64,000 bases of DNA from Rhodococcus sp. NBC_00297 (GTDB lineage: Bacteria > Actinomycetota > Actinomycetes > Mycobacteriales > Mycobacteriaceae). Position numbers and translations under genes: made by a program. Position 1 is the stretch's first letter. Each line of letters opens with the position of its first letter. The notes below the pieces were generated by a model. That model searched no databases and was not told where the DNA came from. It was given only the letters and a program-made list of their open reading frames with translations. Of the stretch, positions 24,637 through 34,241 are shown piece by piece. Location: assembly GCF_036173065.1 (NCBI RefSeq), contig NZ_CP108041.1:1674001-1738000 (forward strand). The letters run 5' to 3'.

Positions 24637-24715
24637 TGCTCCTCCATTGGTCGTCGACACGAGGTGTCGGCCCACGCGTTCACATCACGCACGACAGTAG
24701 CCGCGAGAGAGGTGA

Positions 24716-25690
24716 TCAGAACCCCCCGAAGTCCCCGCCACCACCGAAGTCCCCGCCACCGAAGTCCCCGCCACCGCCGAAGTCCCCGTCGGTCTCGTCG
24801 GCGAACGGGTCGGCGGTGGTGGTGACGGGCGGCGGGACTCCACGCGACCCGACTGGCGCCACCGCGCTGGTGGGTGCCACGGACGGGGTGCTGACCGTGG
24901 CGGGGTCCATCGGCTCGGGCATCGAGGTGAAGGCCCACGCCGCGGCGCCCGCCATGACGGCGCACGAGAAGGCGAGGACGAGGGCGACGGGGACCCTGCT
25001 GCGCTTCGGATCGGGCACCGGTTCCCCGCCCACGTCGACGACGTCCGCGGGCGCCGACGCGTCGGGCTCGCGTTCCGGCTCGGCGGGGGCGGCCGCGAAG
25101 GCGACGGTCCGATCCGTGGACGAGGGCTCGGGCGCCGGTACCGACACACGCGTCGCGCGCGGGTCCAGCGCGGTGAGGACCGGAACGCCGAAGCGTTCCG
25201 CGGCAGCGATCGACAGGATCGGGATGGGCGAACCGCCCCCGACGAGGATCACCGCGTCGAGGTCGCGCTCGCCGAGAAGCGACGCCGCGGTGTCGAGCGA
25301 GAGGTCGAGCAGAGGGCGAACCGCGGTCTCGAACTCCTGACGCGTGATCAGTGTGGTGCCGCCGCCGGGGGTGCGCGCGACGGTCGCGGAGGACAGCGAC
25401 TCCTTCACGCGGCGGCAGAAGACGATGACGTCCGTGTCGTCCGCGCCCTCGGCGGGGCGCTCCAGAATGCCGCGGTCGACGATGTGATCGAGCACGATGT
25501 GATCGAAGACATCCCCGCCGGCCACCGAGGAGTCGACGGAGCCCAGGACCGCCATCTCGTCGACGTCCACGAGGCTCGCCGTCGCGCCGCCACGGCCCAG
25601 GTCGTAGAGCAACACCGTGGTGAGACCGGACAGAACGCCCGAATCGACCACGTCCCGAGGGACCGACGTCACAGCTTCGGTGTCGGACAT
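24716..25690 (-). CDS. Truncated Hsp70-like membrane protein with GGDF-repeat tail
   Basis: A 324-residue protein. It starts in the middle of the Hsp70 ATPase fold: LLYDLGRGGATASLVDVD matches phosphate-2 and AVILVGGGSPIPILSIAA matches the adenosine motif, but the first subdomain with phosphate-1 is missing. An acidic linker leads to a membrane helix (VPVALVLAFSCAVMAGAAAWAF), then an external Pro/Thr-rich stretch and a tail of three or four DFGGG units ending in Phe. ATG at 25690 has GAGGAAG 10 nt before it. It is divergent from the glycosyltransferase operon. Chaperone action is unlikely; a structural or regulatory role in the polysaccharide machine is a guess. Confidence 0.7.
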   Translation of the reverse strand: MSDTEAVTSVPRDVVDSGVLSGLTTVLLYDLGRGGATASLVDVDEMAVLGSVDSSVAGGDVFDHIVLDHIVDRGILERPAEGADDTDVIVFCRRVKESLSSATVARTPGGGTTLITRQEFETAVRPLLDLSLDTAASLLGERDLDAVILVGGGSPIPILSIAAAERFGVPVLTALDPRATRVSVPAPEPSSTDRTVAFAAAPAEPEREPDASAPADVVDVGGEPVPDPKRSRVPVALVLAFSCAVMAGAAAWAFTSMPEPMDPATVSTPSVAPTSAVAPVGSRGVPPPVTTTADPFADETDGDFGGGGDFGGGDFGGGGDFGGF

Positions 25691-26111
25691 CCGTCGGCGC
25701 TTCCTCTCGGTGGATGGTGATTCCCCTGCGTTGTCACTTGTCACAGCCCTGTTCACGTCGCACCCGCTTCGAGCGCAGGAACCGGACAGCTCCTGCTGTA
25801 TGGCGCCCAAAAGAATCTTCCGGTATGTTAAACGATGAAATAGGGAACTGCGAGATCGATACCGGTCGTGGATGCGACCGGGCACACCTTACTGCCAGGT
25901 AGGGCCCCAGGGCGACTGTCAGTGGCACATCGATCGCAGAAATCCCTCACCGAGCAGCGTGTCGAGCGGGGCCGACGCGCACGGCCGAGCTTCGCCGATG
26001 CAGACGCGGCGCACCGGACGCTCCGATCCAGAAGTTTGGTTCGGAGTCACAAACCCGGCGCCGTGGACGCATCGACGAGCACCGGACCGAGACGAAAGGC
26101 TGTCGACCCCG
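25691..26111. other. Divergent promoter region of the polysaccharide operon
   Basis: 421 bp between the Hsp70-like gene and the first glycosyltransferase gene. Around 25801-25860 the base composition is noticeably more AT-rich. The best plus-strand promoter is listed separately. Short frames here lack ribosome sites and family features; I see no gene. Confidence 0.55.
25801..25829 (+). promoter_or_regulatory. Candidate promoter for the region A glycosyltransferase operon
   Basis: TGGCGC (25801-25806), 17 bp, TATGTT (25824-25829). Aligned with TGGCAC-17-TATTGT before CP1, about 17 of the first 28 positions agree, including CAAAA and TC.CC.G before the -10. This would give a leader of about 275 nt. 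Confidence 0.4.
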
Positions 26112-27245
26112 ATGATCCCCGCACCCGCTACTCGTGACCGCACGGCCACGGTGCAGGTACACATGACCGGCGCCGAGTGGTTCGCCGACTCGCCGGGTGG
26201 CCTCAACCGCTACTTCACCGATCTCTACGTCGCGCTCTCCGCTCTCGACGGCGTCAGCGCCTCCGCGTCCGCGTTCGGCGACTCCGATCTGAGCGACGGC
26301 CACCACGGCACGTCCTCGTGGGGACCCTCGACGGGTTCCACGCTCTCGCGCGTCTGGTCGGCCCTCTCCGCCGATCGCGGTCTGCCGAGGAACACGGTGA
26401 TCGACCGCCACTTCAGCCTCTTCGGACGCCCCACCGTCGGCCTGCGCGGTGCGCACCCGTCGGTGGCGCACTTCCACGGACCCTGGGCCGCCGAGAGCGC
26501 CATGTCCGGCGAGAGCGATCTGGTCGTGCGCGCCAAGTACTGGGTCGAGCGTCTGCGCTTCCTCGACGTGCGCCGGTTCATCGTGCTGTCGGGGCACTCC
26601 GCCCGCATCCTCACCGAGGACTACGCCGTCGATCCGGCCGCGATCACGATCATCCCGCCGGGTGTCGACCTGGACCGTTTCGCCGTCACCCCGGCACCGA
26701 GCAACGCTCGCCCCACCGTCCTCTGCGTGCGCCGACTCGAGCGCCGCATGGGCATCGACCGGCTCGTCGCGGCCTGGCCCGCCGTCGTGGCGGACCACCC
26801 GGACGCGCAGCTCGTCGTCGTCGGGACCGGCACCGAGGAGGCGGCACTGCGCAGCCAGGCCGCCGAGTCCACCGCCGGCGACTCCATCGTCTTCACCGGC
26901 CGGACCAGCGACGAGCGCCTCGCAGCGCTCTACGCCGAGGCCACCGTCTCCGTGGTCCCGACCCTGAGCCTCGAAGGCTTCGGGCTCATCGCCCTCGAGT
27001 CCTGCGCCAGCGGACGCGCCCCCGTCGTGACCGACTGCGGCGGCCTGCCCGACGCCGTCGCGGGCCTCGATCCCTCCCTCGTGGTGCCCGCCGGCGACGT
27101 CGACGCACTCGCCCACCGCCTCTCCACCGCGCTGAGCGGCGACGTGCCGAGTGCCGCCGCGTGCCGCGCCCATGCCGAGTCGTTCTCGTGGGAGTCCTCG
27201 GCCCGCCGCCACGTCGACGTGTACCGAGAGTTGGTCCATCGATGA
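26112..27245 (+). CDS. Glycosyltransferase family 4 protein
   Basis: A 377-residue GT-B enzyme. The N-terminal domain begins VHMTGAEWFADSPGGLNRYFTDLY, with the Gly-rich acceptor loop; the C-terminal domain has PTVLCVRRLERRMGIDRLVAAW and the nucleotide-sugar motif EGFGLIALESCASGRAPVVTDCGG, in which the two Glu of the EX7E motif are present. It transfers a sugar from a nucleotide donor in the cytoplasm; the sugar is not known. ATG at 26112 with GAAAGG 13 nt upstream; the frame is open further upstream but reads as low-quality sequence. ATGA overlap with the next gene. Confidence 0.88.
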   Translation: MIPAPATRDRTATVQVHMTGAEWFADSPGGLNRYFTDLYVALSALDGVSASASAFGDSDLSDGHHGTSSWGPSTGSTLSRVWSALSADRGLPRNTVIDRHFSLFGRPTVGLRGAHPSVAHFHGPWAAESAMSGESDLVVRAKYWVERLRFLDVRRFIVLSGHSARILTEDYAVDPAAITIIPPGVDLDRFAVTPAPSNARPTVLCVRRLERRMGIDRLVAAWPAVVADHPDAQLVVVGTGTEEAALRSQAAESTAGDSIVFTGRTSDERLAALYAEATVSVVPTLSLEGFGLIALESCASGRAPVVTDCGGLPDAVAGLDPSLVVPAGDVDALAHRLSTALSGDVPSAAACRAHAESFSWESSARRHVDVYRELVHR

Positions 27246-28399
27246 CCCGCGCACTGTTCCTCGCCCACACCGCGGCGCCGTCCGGCGCCGAGATCGCGCT
27301 GCACCGCCTGGTGCGCGCCATGGACAAGACCGAGGTCACCGTCGTCTTCACCGAGACGGGTCCGATGGTGGACAAGCTCCGGGCCGACGGCATCGACACC
27401 GTCGTCGTGGACGGCGCGTTCGACAGCCGCTCCGTGACCATCGAGGGCATGTCCGTCCGCCGCATGATCGGCGGAGTCACCGGCCTGCTCCGGCTGGGGT
27501 GGGCCGTGGGCGCCGTCGTTCGCGAGTCGGGTGCCGACGTGGTCGTCGCCGAGTCGTCCAAGGCGTTGCTCATGGGGACCATCGCCGCACGGCGAGCGGG
27601 CGTGCCCCTGGTGTGGCACTCCCACGACCGCATCTCCCGCGAGTACTTCGGCACGCTGTTCACCGCCGTCCTCCACGTTCTGGGGTGGACCGCGTGCCGC
27701 GGCTTCATCGCCAACAGCACGTCCACGCTGGCCTCGCTGCCCACCTGGCGTCGGCCTGCCGTGGTCGCCTACCCCGGTGTCGACGGGTCGGCGGACCGCC
27801 CGGTGGGTGCCCGCCCCGAGCAGTCCGCTCCCGCGGACACGGTGCTGTGTCTGGTCGCCCGCCTCACCCCGTGGAAGGGACACGTCCTCTTCCTCGAGGC
27901 GGTCGCGGCGATGACCACCCGGCCGGCGCACGTCTTCCTCGTCGGCGGCACGTTCTTCGGCGAGGAGCCGTACCGCGCAGAGCTCGAGGCCATGGCTGCC
28001 GAGCTCGAGCTGCCCGTCACCTTCACCGGCCACGTCGACGATCCGCGGGACTACATGCGGATGTCCGACGTGCTGGTCCACTGCACCCTGACGGCGGAAC
28101 CGTTCGGTCAGGTCGTGGTCGAGGGCATGCTCGCCGGCTGCGCCGTGGTCGCGTCGCGGCCCGGCGGACCCGCGGAGATCGTCGAGCACGGTGTCAACGG
28201 CATGCTCGTCGACTCCGGCGACCGCGCGGGCCTCACCGCCATGCTCGATCGCGTCGTTGCCGACCGTGACCTGCGGACGCGCCTGTCCGCCGCCGCGCCG
28301 GCCCGTGCCGCGCACTTCGACATCGAGGAATCGGCCCGCACCGTCGAGAGCTTCCTCGAGGACGTCCTGAACACCGTGAGCGTGCGTCATGGTCGGTGA
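27242..28399 (+). CDS. Glycosyltransferase family 4 protein
   Basis: A 385-residue GT-B enzyme: MTRALFLAHTAAPSGAEIALHRLV at the N-terminus, LVARLTPWKGHVLFLEAV at the start of the second Rossmann fold and EPFGQVVVEGMLAGCAVVASRPGG as the EX7E donor-binding motif. Internal hydrophobic stretches (FGTLFTAVLHVLGWTACRGFIA) suggest attachment to the inner membrane face. Coupled to the gene before (ATGA) and overlapping the flippase gene by 11 bp. Confidence 0.88.
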   Translation: MTRALFLAHTAAPSGAEIALHRLVRAMDKTEVTVVFTETGPMVDKLRADGIDTVVVDGAFDSRSVTIEGMSVRRMIGGVTGLLRLGWAVGAVVRESGADVVVAESSKALLMGTIAARRAGVPLVWHSHDRISREYFGTLFTAVLHVLGWTACRGFIANSTSTLASLPTWRRPAVVAYPGVDGSADRPVGARPEQSAPADTVLCLVARLTPWKGHVLFLEAVAAMTTRPAHVFLVGGTFFGEEPYRAELEAMAAELELPVTFTGHVDDPRDYMRMSDVLVHCTLTAEPFGQVVVEGMLAGCAVVASRPGGPAEIVEHGVNGMLVDSGDRAGLTAMLDRVVADRDLRTRLSAAAPARAAHFDIEESARTVESFLEDVLNTVSVRHGR

Positions 28400-29774
28400 A
28401 CTCACTCGTGGGGGGTCGCGCGGCGGCCCCACCACCGAGCCCCCGAAGCACCGCCGTGGATCGCTGCACAAGCTGTCGGCGGTACGCGACATCGCCTTCG
28501 TCAGCTTCGGCAAGTACGGCCAGTACCTGGTCACGATCGTCACGCTGCCGCTCACGGCCCGCATCCTCGGCACCGAGGGGCTGGGTCTGCTCGCGATCGC
28601 GATGTCGGCGTACTTCATCGGCTCGCTGCTGGTCGACTTCGGCATCACCACGTTTCTCGCGGCGATGGCGAACGACGAGAACCTCAATCAGCTGCGCGGC
28701 AACTACCTCGCACTGCGCGCCACGGTGCTCGCCGTGATGGGCACCGGGCTGCTGGCCAGCCTCACCGTGGGTGCGCACGTGCACCTGCACATGATCCTGC
28801 TCGGCCTCTTCGCCGGCGGCTTCGCGTCGTTCGGCGACGACTGGGTGCTCGTGGCCCAGGCCCGCTTCGGTATCGGCGTGGTCTACCAGGGCATCGGCCG
28901 CATCCTGTACCTCGTGCTGCTGGTGACGCTGCTGCCGATGTTCCCCAGCGCCGCGGTCGCGATGCTGTGCCTGCTGGCGTCGTCGGTGGTGTCCGTGGCC
29001 CTGACCTGGCGGCTCACCATCCGCGAGTTCGGCCCGCCGAGCAAGCCGAAGGACGTCACCGCGATGGTCCGCATGGGCGTGCCCGTCCTGACCTCGCGGC
29101 TGCTCATCACCAGCTACGGCCAAGGCGCCGCGACCTTCTACTCCGTGGCGCTGTCCGCGGCGTCGCTCGGCATCTTCTCCGCCAGCGACCGGCTGATCCG
29201 CGCGTTCCAGTCGCTGCTCGACGCCATCGGCTACGGCCTTCTGCCGCGGCTGGCCCGCGGCCGGGAGGACCACTTCTGGCAGAACGCACTGCGGGGACTG
29301 ACCGCGTGCGTGGGTGTGGCCGTCGTGGCCACCGTCGTGCTGTGGGTGAGCGCGCCGCTGCTGATCTCGCTGGTGTTCGGCGATCAGTTCTCGTCCGCGG
29401 TGGACATCATGCGCGTGCAGGTGTTCATCCTGCCCTTCACCGCCATCACCTCGTTCGTCACCACCGCGATCCTGCCGGTCCGCCAGGACACCAAGGGAGT
29501 GCTGATCGGCGCCGTCGTCGGCACCGTCTTCGCCGCGGGAGCGCTGGCCACCGCGCTGTCCACCGAGTCCGTGTGGGCGCTGGTCTACGGCACGCTCACC
29601 TGCGAGGTCGCAGTCGCGGCCTGGTACCTGTTCCGAGTGCGCATGCTGCATCGCCGCAACGACGATGCGCTGCACGCGGAATCGGAGGCACCCACCGTGC
29701 CGATGGCCGTGGTCGCCTCCGATGCCCCCACCGTTCCCCTCGCCGTTCGCCGCTTCCGGGAGGCAAGTCGATGA
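28389..29774 (+). CDS. Wzx-like oligosaccharide flippase
   Basis: A 461-residue polytopic membrane protein (about twelve helices) of the MOP/polysaccharide-export superfamily. Typical features are the early FVSFGKYGQYLVTIVTLPLTARILGTEGLGLLAIA and the mid-protein VRMGVPVLTSRLLITSYGQGAATFYSVALSAASLGIFSASDRLIRAFQSL. It would move lipid-linked repeat units to the outer face of the membrane. Flanked by glycosyltransferases and followed soon by a polymerase, as in Wzx/Wzy loci. A cytoplasmic Thr/Val/Pro-rich tail is unusual. Confidence 0.88.
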   Translation: MVGELTRGGSRGGPTTEPPKHRRGSLHKLSAVRDIAFVSFGKYGQYLVTIVTLPLTARILGTEGLGLLAIAMSAYFIGSLLVDFGITTFLAAMANDENLNQLRGNYLALRATVLAVMGTGLLASLTVGAHVHLHMILLGLFAGGFASFGDDWVLVAQARFGIGVVYQGIGRILYLVLLVTLLPMFPSAAVAMLCLLASSVVSVALTWRLTIREFGPPSKPKDVTAMVRMGVPVLTSRLLITSYGQGAATFYSVALSAASLGIFSASDRLIRAFQSLLDAIGYGLLPRLARGREDHFWQNALRGLTACVGVAVVATVVLWVSAPLLISLVFGDQFSSAVDIMRVQVFILPFTAITSFVTTAILPVRQDTKGVLIGAVVGTVFAAGALATALSTESVWALVYGTLTCEVAVAAWYLFRVRMLHRRNDDALHAESEAPTVPMAVVASDAPTVPLAVRRFREASR

Positions 29775-30772
29775 AGATCCTGTTCCTCGGAGACGACTGG
29801 ATCGGCAGCAACGCCCGGTCCATGGCCGACGGGTTCCGCGAGGCCGGCCACACCGTGCTCGTCGTCGACACCACTCCGGTCGCGCTGCCGACCCGGCTGT
29901 CCCCGCCGTGGGTGTACAGCAAGCTCGGCCGCGGCCGCGCCCCCTGGGTGCTCGAGGCGCTGCACCGTCGCATCGAGGCGGCGGCAGCGCAGTTCCGCCC
30001 CGACATGCTGTTCGCGTTCCGCACCGTGCATCTCGACCAGGACCGACTGCTGGCTCTGCCGGCGGGTCTGCACGTGCACTACAGCCCGGACGACGTGTCC
30101 AACCCGTACAACACCACGCCGGAGTACCTGCGCCGCGAGGCCGACTGGGACCTCGTCGTCACCACCAAGCGGCACAACGTGCCCGAGCTGGAGTCGCGCG
30201 GCGCGAAGTCGACGCTCTTCGTCCACAGCGCGTACGACCCGGCCTGGCACCGTCCGACCGCCCGTCGTGATCCGGCCGAGTACCTCGTCGGCTTCATCGG
30301 TGCCTGCCGACCGGACCGCCGCGACTCGATGGTGGAGCTGGCCCGCACGCACGGCTCGGCGATGACGGTCCAGGGTCCGGGATGGCGACGGGTGTCCGCG
30401 CTGCGGACGACGTCGGCTCACATCGGCGGCGCCGTGTACGGCGAGGGGTTCTCGGTGGCGGTGTCGGCCGTGCTGGCCAACCTCGTCCTGCTGAACTCGG
30501 ACAACCGCGACACCCACACGTGCCGCACGTTCGAGGTGCCCGCGGCCGGCGGTCTGTTCGTCGGTGAGCGCACGGACGAGCACATGGCGCTGCTGGAGGA
30601 CGGACGGGATTGCCGTCTTTTCTCCAGTTCGGGCGAACTCGATGACATCCTGGCGTGGTGCCGCACCGAACCTGATGCAGCCAGAGAGATGGCGGAGCGC
30701 GGCCGGCTGCGGATCGTCGGTGATCACCACGCGTACGTGGACCGAGCACGGGAGATGACCGATGCGTTGTGA
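29771..30772 (+). CDS. CgeB-like glycosyltransferase
   Basis: A 333-residue protein. MKILFLGDDWIGSNARSMADGFREAGHTV opens a GT-B fold; HVHYSPDDVSNPYNTTPEYL and DLVVTTKRHNVPELESRGAKSTLFVHSAYDP are characteristic of the CgeB/DUF3880-type transferases, and CRTFEVPAAGGLFVGERTDEHMALLEDGRD is the donor-site region of that family. Probably adds one sugar of the repeat unit. ATGA overlap with the flippase gene. Confidence 0.82.
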   Translation: MKILFLGDDWIGSNARSMADGFREAGHTVLVVDTTPVALPTRLSPPWVYSKLGRGRAPWVLEALHRRIEAAAAQFRPDMLFAFRTVHLDQDRLLALPAGLHVHYSPDDVSNPYNTTPEYLRREADWDLVVTTKRHNVPELESRGAKSTLFVHSAYDPAWHRPTARRDPAEYLVGFIGACRPDRRDSMVELARTHGSAMTVQGPGWRRVSALRTTSAHIGGAVYGEGFSVAVSAVLANLVLLNSDNRDTHTCRTFEVPAAGGLFVGERTDEHMALLEDGRDCRLFSSSGELDDILAWCRTEPDAAREMAERGRLRIVGDHHAYVDRAREMTDAL

Positions 30773-30808
30773 CATCGTCGCCCTGCGCCGCCCGACGGGG
30801 GTCGCGCC

Positions 30809-32215
30809 GTGACCGCCTACACCGCCGTCGCGCTCACCACTGCGGCCATCGTCGCCCTCGTCGTGTCCGCGATGTTCGTGCCGGGTGTCGCCAAGGTGTT
30901 CCTGCTGGCGCAGTCCGCCTACTGGTCGCTGAGCTACGTGGCGCGTCCCCTCGTCCTGCTGTGGACGCTCCCGCAGCCGCAGTTCGCGGACAGCCTGGCG
31001 GACCCGCGACTGGCGAACATCGGCTACGACATCGGCATCGCCGAGGTGCTGAAGCCCGTCGTGTTCGGTCTGTGGTTCTACGTGGCTCTCGTCGTCGGAT
31101 ACGTGCTGTTCCGTCGGTGGCGCCGGGGACCGCAGGAGCGGACCACCATCGGAGCGGCCGTCGCGGATCCGTACTTCTTCCGCAGCCTCGGCACCATCTA
31201 CGTGCTGGGTCTCGGCGGACGCTTCGTGTCCTTCGCGACGGGCAACACCGGATCCGCCGGTGAGGTCAGCAGTTCCAACCCGCTCCTCGACTTCGCCGCC
31301 ACGATGGCGACGGTGGGCGCCCTCGGCCTCATCGTCTTCGCGCGACCGGAGAAGCTGTGGCAGACCGCGGTTCTGCTGCTCGGCCTGATGGGCATGGAGC
31401 TCGTGTGGACCGTGATCGTGGAGTCCAAGACCCCCGTGCTCGGTGCGGCTCTCGCCGTCGCCGTGCGCTTCGCCCTCATCGGGTGGACGCGCGGGACCAT
31501 CCTCGGCGTGCTCGGTATCTCGGCGGGCGCCATCGGCGCGTTCGGCATCCTGCAGTCGCTGAAGGTGGACCCCGAGGCCCGTGCGATCTCGGCGGCCGCC
31601 GAGGCCAGCTATCCCCCTGTCGTGCAACCGTTCCTGCCGATCCTGCGCCGCTTCGACCTCCTCGAGGCCGCGACGGACGCGTACTACATGCAGGGCCGGG
31701 AATGGATCTCGCACGGCGACGTGGTGAAGAACGCGCTCCTCAACTTCATCCCGTCCCAGCTCCTCGGATCGGAGAAGTTCCAGTCCGGCACCGCGTGGGC
31801 CAACCAGGTCCGTGGGTCGTCGGTGGACATGCGCAACGTGTCCGTCTCCCTGGCCGAGGGAAACATCAGTGAGGGCTTCGTGTTCGGCGGGTACGCCGGC
31901 GTGGCCGTCACCATGACCTTCACCTTCGTCATGGTGCTGGTCGCCGTTCGATGGCTCCTCGCGAGGAACTTCCTCTTCGTGGTGCTCGGGCTGACGCTCA
32001 TCGAGTATCCCGTGCTGTTCGAGCGCGGGATCCTCGGGACGACCGAGTCCATCGGCAAATCACTCCAATTGGCAATTCTCGTGTGGATCGTGACGCTTCT
32101 CGTCGGCGAGTACTCCCGACAGTGCGCGGAGACACCCCCTCCGACCACGCACGTTCCCGACGACATCTCCACACTCGACCGCTCTTCGAGCAAAGGATCT
32201 GCATCATGGGTTTGA
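30809..32215 (+). CDS. Wzy-like polysaccharide polymerase (O-antigen polymerase type)
   Basis: A 468-residue membrane protein with about eleven helices and one large external loop (residues ~255-350: SYPPVVQPFLPILRRFDLLEAATDAYYMQG..). This topology and location fit a repeat-unit polymerase. The loop segment NVSVSLAEGNISEGFVFGGYAGVAVTM carries the small-residue/Glu pattern often seen in such polymerases. GTG at 30809 preceded by GGGGG. The 3' end overlaps the Wzz-like gene by 10 bp. Sequence alone is weak evidence in this family; context raises confidence. Confidence 0.78.
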   Translation: MTAYTAVALTTAAIVALVVSAMFVPGVAKVFLLAQSAYWSLSYVARPLVLLWTLPQPQFADSLADPRLANIGYDIGIAEVLKPVVFGLWFYVALVVGYVLFRRWRRGPQERTTIGAAVADPYFFRSLGTIYVLGLGGRFVSFATGNTGSAGEVSSSNPLLDFAATMATVGALGLIVFARPEKLWQTAVLLLGLMGMELVWTVIVESKTPVLGAALAVAVRFALIGWTRGTILGVLGISAGAIGAFGILQSLKVDPEARAISAAAEASYPPVVQPFLPILRRFDLLEAATDAYYMQGREWISHGDVVKNALLNFIPSQLLGSEKFQSGTAWANQVRGSSVDMRNVSVSLAEGNISEGFVFGGYAGVAVTMTFTFVMVLVAVRWLLARNFLFVVLGLTLIEYPVLFERGILGTTESIGKSLQLAILVWIVTLLVGEYSRQCAETPPPTTHVPDDISTLDRSSSKGSASWV

Positions 32216-34173
32216 TCGATTACGTGAACATCGCACGACGCCGGTGGATGACCATCCTGGCCTTCGTCGTGTTGGGAACGGTGGCAGCGGCGGCGTACAC
32301 GTCGACGCTGAGCTACTCCTACACCTCCTCGAGCCGTCTCTACGTCTCGATGGCGACCGGCACCTCGGTGTCGGACGCCTACCAGGGCAACATGGCGGCG
32401 CAGCAGCGTGTCACGTCCTACGTGAACCTGGTGACCAGTGAGCGCGTCATGTCGGGTGTCATCTCCGATCTGCAGCTCGACACCACGCCGGCGGCTCTCG
32501 CGTCGACGGTCACCACGTCCTTCGCGCCGGCCACCGTGCTCATCGGCATCTCGGTGTCGGACACGACGCCGGACGGTGCGCGGGCGATCAACGACGCGGT
32601 GGTCACCGAGTTCCGTGATCTGGTCAACGAGATCGAGACCACGGAGATCGGCGCGGCTCCCGCGGCGAAGGTGACCGTCGTCGACCCGGCGACCACCCCG
32701 GCCGCCGTGGGCGGGCCCGCACCGATGCGCACCCTGCTCATGGGCGCCGTCGCCGGCATGCTGCTCGGCTGCGCTGCGGCGTACCTGCGTGACAGGCTCG
32801 ACAAGCGCATCCGCACCACCGGCCAGGTCGCCGCGGTCGCTCCCACCACGTTCCTCGGTGACGTCAAGGCGGCCACGCGCACCGCGGACGCACGGCGCGC
32901 CGCACTGCGCCTCGACGCCTCGGTCGGCCGGACGACCCCGCACTCCATCGCGGTCGTCGGCGTCTCCCCCGCCGGCGGGTCGGACACCGTCCTCGCCCTG
33001 GCGCGTGCGCTCAGCGGACTGGGCCGCCCGACTCTCGTGGTCGACGCCTGCACCGACGGCACCGGAGTGTCGTCTCGCATGCAGAACGCCGGCGGGCTCG
33101 CCGATCTCGCACGCTCGCCCAAGCGGTCGGCCACCGATCTCACGCGGCCGAGCCAGGTCGAGGGTCTGAGCATCCTGCCCATGGGCGTGGGTGACGATCG
33201 GACCACCCTGTTCCTGGCCTCCCCGCGCTTCGGCACCATCGTGCAGAGCCTGAAGGCCGATCGTGACTACGTGGTGATCGACGCGACCTCGGTGGCGGAC
33301 GCGACCGATGCACTCGCCATCGCCGTGCACGTCGACCACGTCGTCGTGGCCGTCGAGAACGGCACCACCACCGCCGCGCAGCTCCGCGCACTGCTGACCG
33401 AGCTCGACAGCATCGGGGTCGCCGTGGCCGGAACCGTTCTGGTGCCGCACGTCTCGGCTCGCCGCTGGCCGCTGTCGCTGCTGAAGTCCTCCGCCGCGAA
33501 GGACGACGTCGTGCCCGCGACGTCGCCGAAGGCTGCTCCCGTGGCCGAGGTGCGCGACGTGCCGACCACCACCCGGACCACCACCGCTGCGCGTCCGACC
33601 GCACCGCAGTCCTACCGCGCGCCGTCGCCGGTCCACGAGTCCGAGTACCGGAACGACGACTACCGCAGTGACGGCTACCGCACCGACGGCTACCGGGACG
33701 ATCACCAGGATCGCTGGGACACCGTCCAGCCGGCACCTCGTGCCGAGCGCGCCGCCCGTCCCGAGCCCCGCCAGGAGGAGCGTTACGACGTGGTCCAGTC
33801 GCCGGCGGACGCCGAGACCGACCGCTTCCACGCGGTGACGGCGGAGCCGATGAAGGTTCCGCAGGACGACGCAGAAGATGGTGTCGCGGACAAGGGCTCG
33901 ACCGAGTCCGAGGCGAGCGACACCATCACCGCGGACGTCGAGGACGTCGACACCGACGAGTCCGAGACGGACGACGCCGACACCAGCGCGACGCCCGAGC
34001 CGGTCTCGATCACCAAGGCCGACACGACCACGCCGGCCGCGTCCGACAAGGCGGACAAGGTTGCGCAGGACACGACGGTCACGAAGGCGACCCGTCCCGC
34101 GGAGCCCACCACCTCGCGGCCCGTCCGCCCTCGGACGCAGACCGGCCGCCGCACCTTCCGGGTCACCAAGTGA
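32206..34173 (+). CDS. Wzz-like chain-length protein with degenerate kinase domain
   Basis: A 655-residue protein. Two membrane helices (TILAFVVLGTVAAAAYTSTL near residue 17, and TLLMGAVAGMLLGCAAAYLRDRLD near 176) enclose the Wzz external domain, as in actinobacterial Wzc-type proteins. The following ATPase-like domain has SPAGGSDT at 254-261 where bacterial tyrosine kinases have PxEGKTT, so the P-loop lysine is missing; ALVVDAC-like and VVIDAT strands remain. A ~200-residue disordered tail follows, with a Tyr/Asp-rich patch (YRNDDYRSDGYRTDGYRDD) that a partner kinase could phosphorylate. AAAGGA precedes the ATG. An intact kinase version is encoded at 47747. Confidence 0.85.
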   Translation: MGLIDYVNIARRRWMTILAFVVLGTVAAAAYTSTLSYSYTSSSRLYVSMATGTSVSDAYQGNMAAQQRVTSYVNLVTSERVMSGVISDLQLDTTPAALASTVTTSFAPATVLIGISVSDTTPDGARAINDAVVTEFRDLVNEIETTEIGAAPAAKVTVVDPATTPAAVGGPAPMRTLLMGAVAGMLLGCAAAYLRDRLDKRIRTTGQVAAVAPTTFLGDVKAATRTADARRAALRLDASVGRTTPHSIAVVGVSPAGGSDTVLALARALSGLGRPTLVVDACTDGTGVSSRMQNAGGLADLARSPKRSATDLTRPSQVEGLSILPMGVGDDRTTLFLASPRFGTIVQSLKADRDYVVIDATSVADATDALAIAVHVDHVVVAVENGTTTAAQLRALLTELDSIGVAVAGTVLVPHVSARRWPLSLLKSSAAKDDVVPATSPKAAPVAEVRDVPTTTRTTTAARPTAPQSYRAPSPVHESEYRNDDYRSDGYRTDGYRDDHQDRWDTVQPAPRAERAARPEPRQEERYDVVQSPADAETDRFHAVTAEPMKVPQDDAEDGVADKGSTESEASDTITADVEDVDTDESETDDADTSATPEPVSITKADTTTPAASDKADKVAQDTTVTKATRPAEPTTSRPVRPRTQTGRRTFRVTK

Positions 34174-34241
34174 CGCAGACCCTTCACTCCACCCGCACCC
34201 CGAGCCCGATCGGCTCGCACTCCCGAGAGGACCGAGCACCC

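Noticed and set aside
30809..32215. Exosortase or ligase instead of a polymerase
   Set aside because: No Cys/Arg/His exosortase triad motifs are visible in the helices; a large external loop late in the protein fits a polymerase better.
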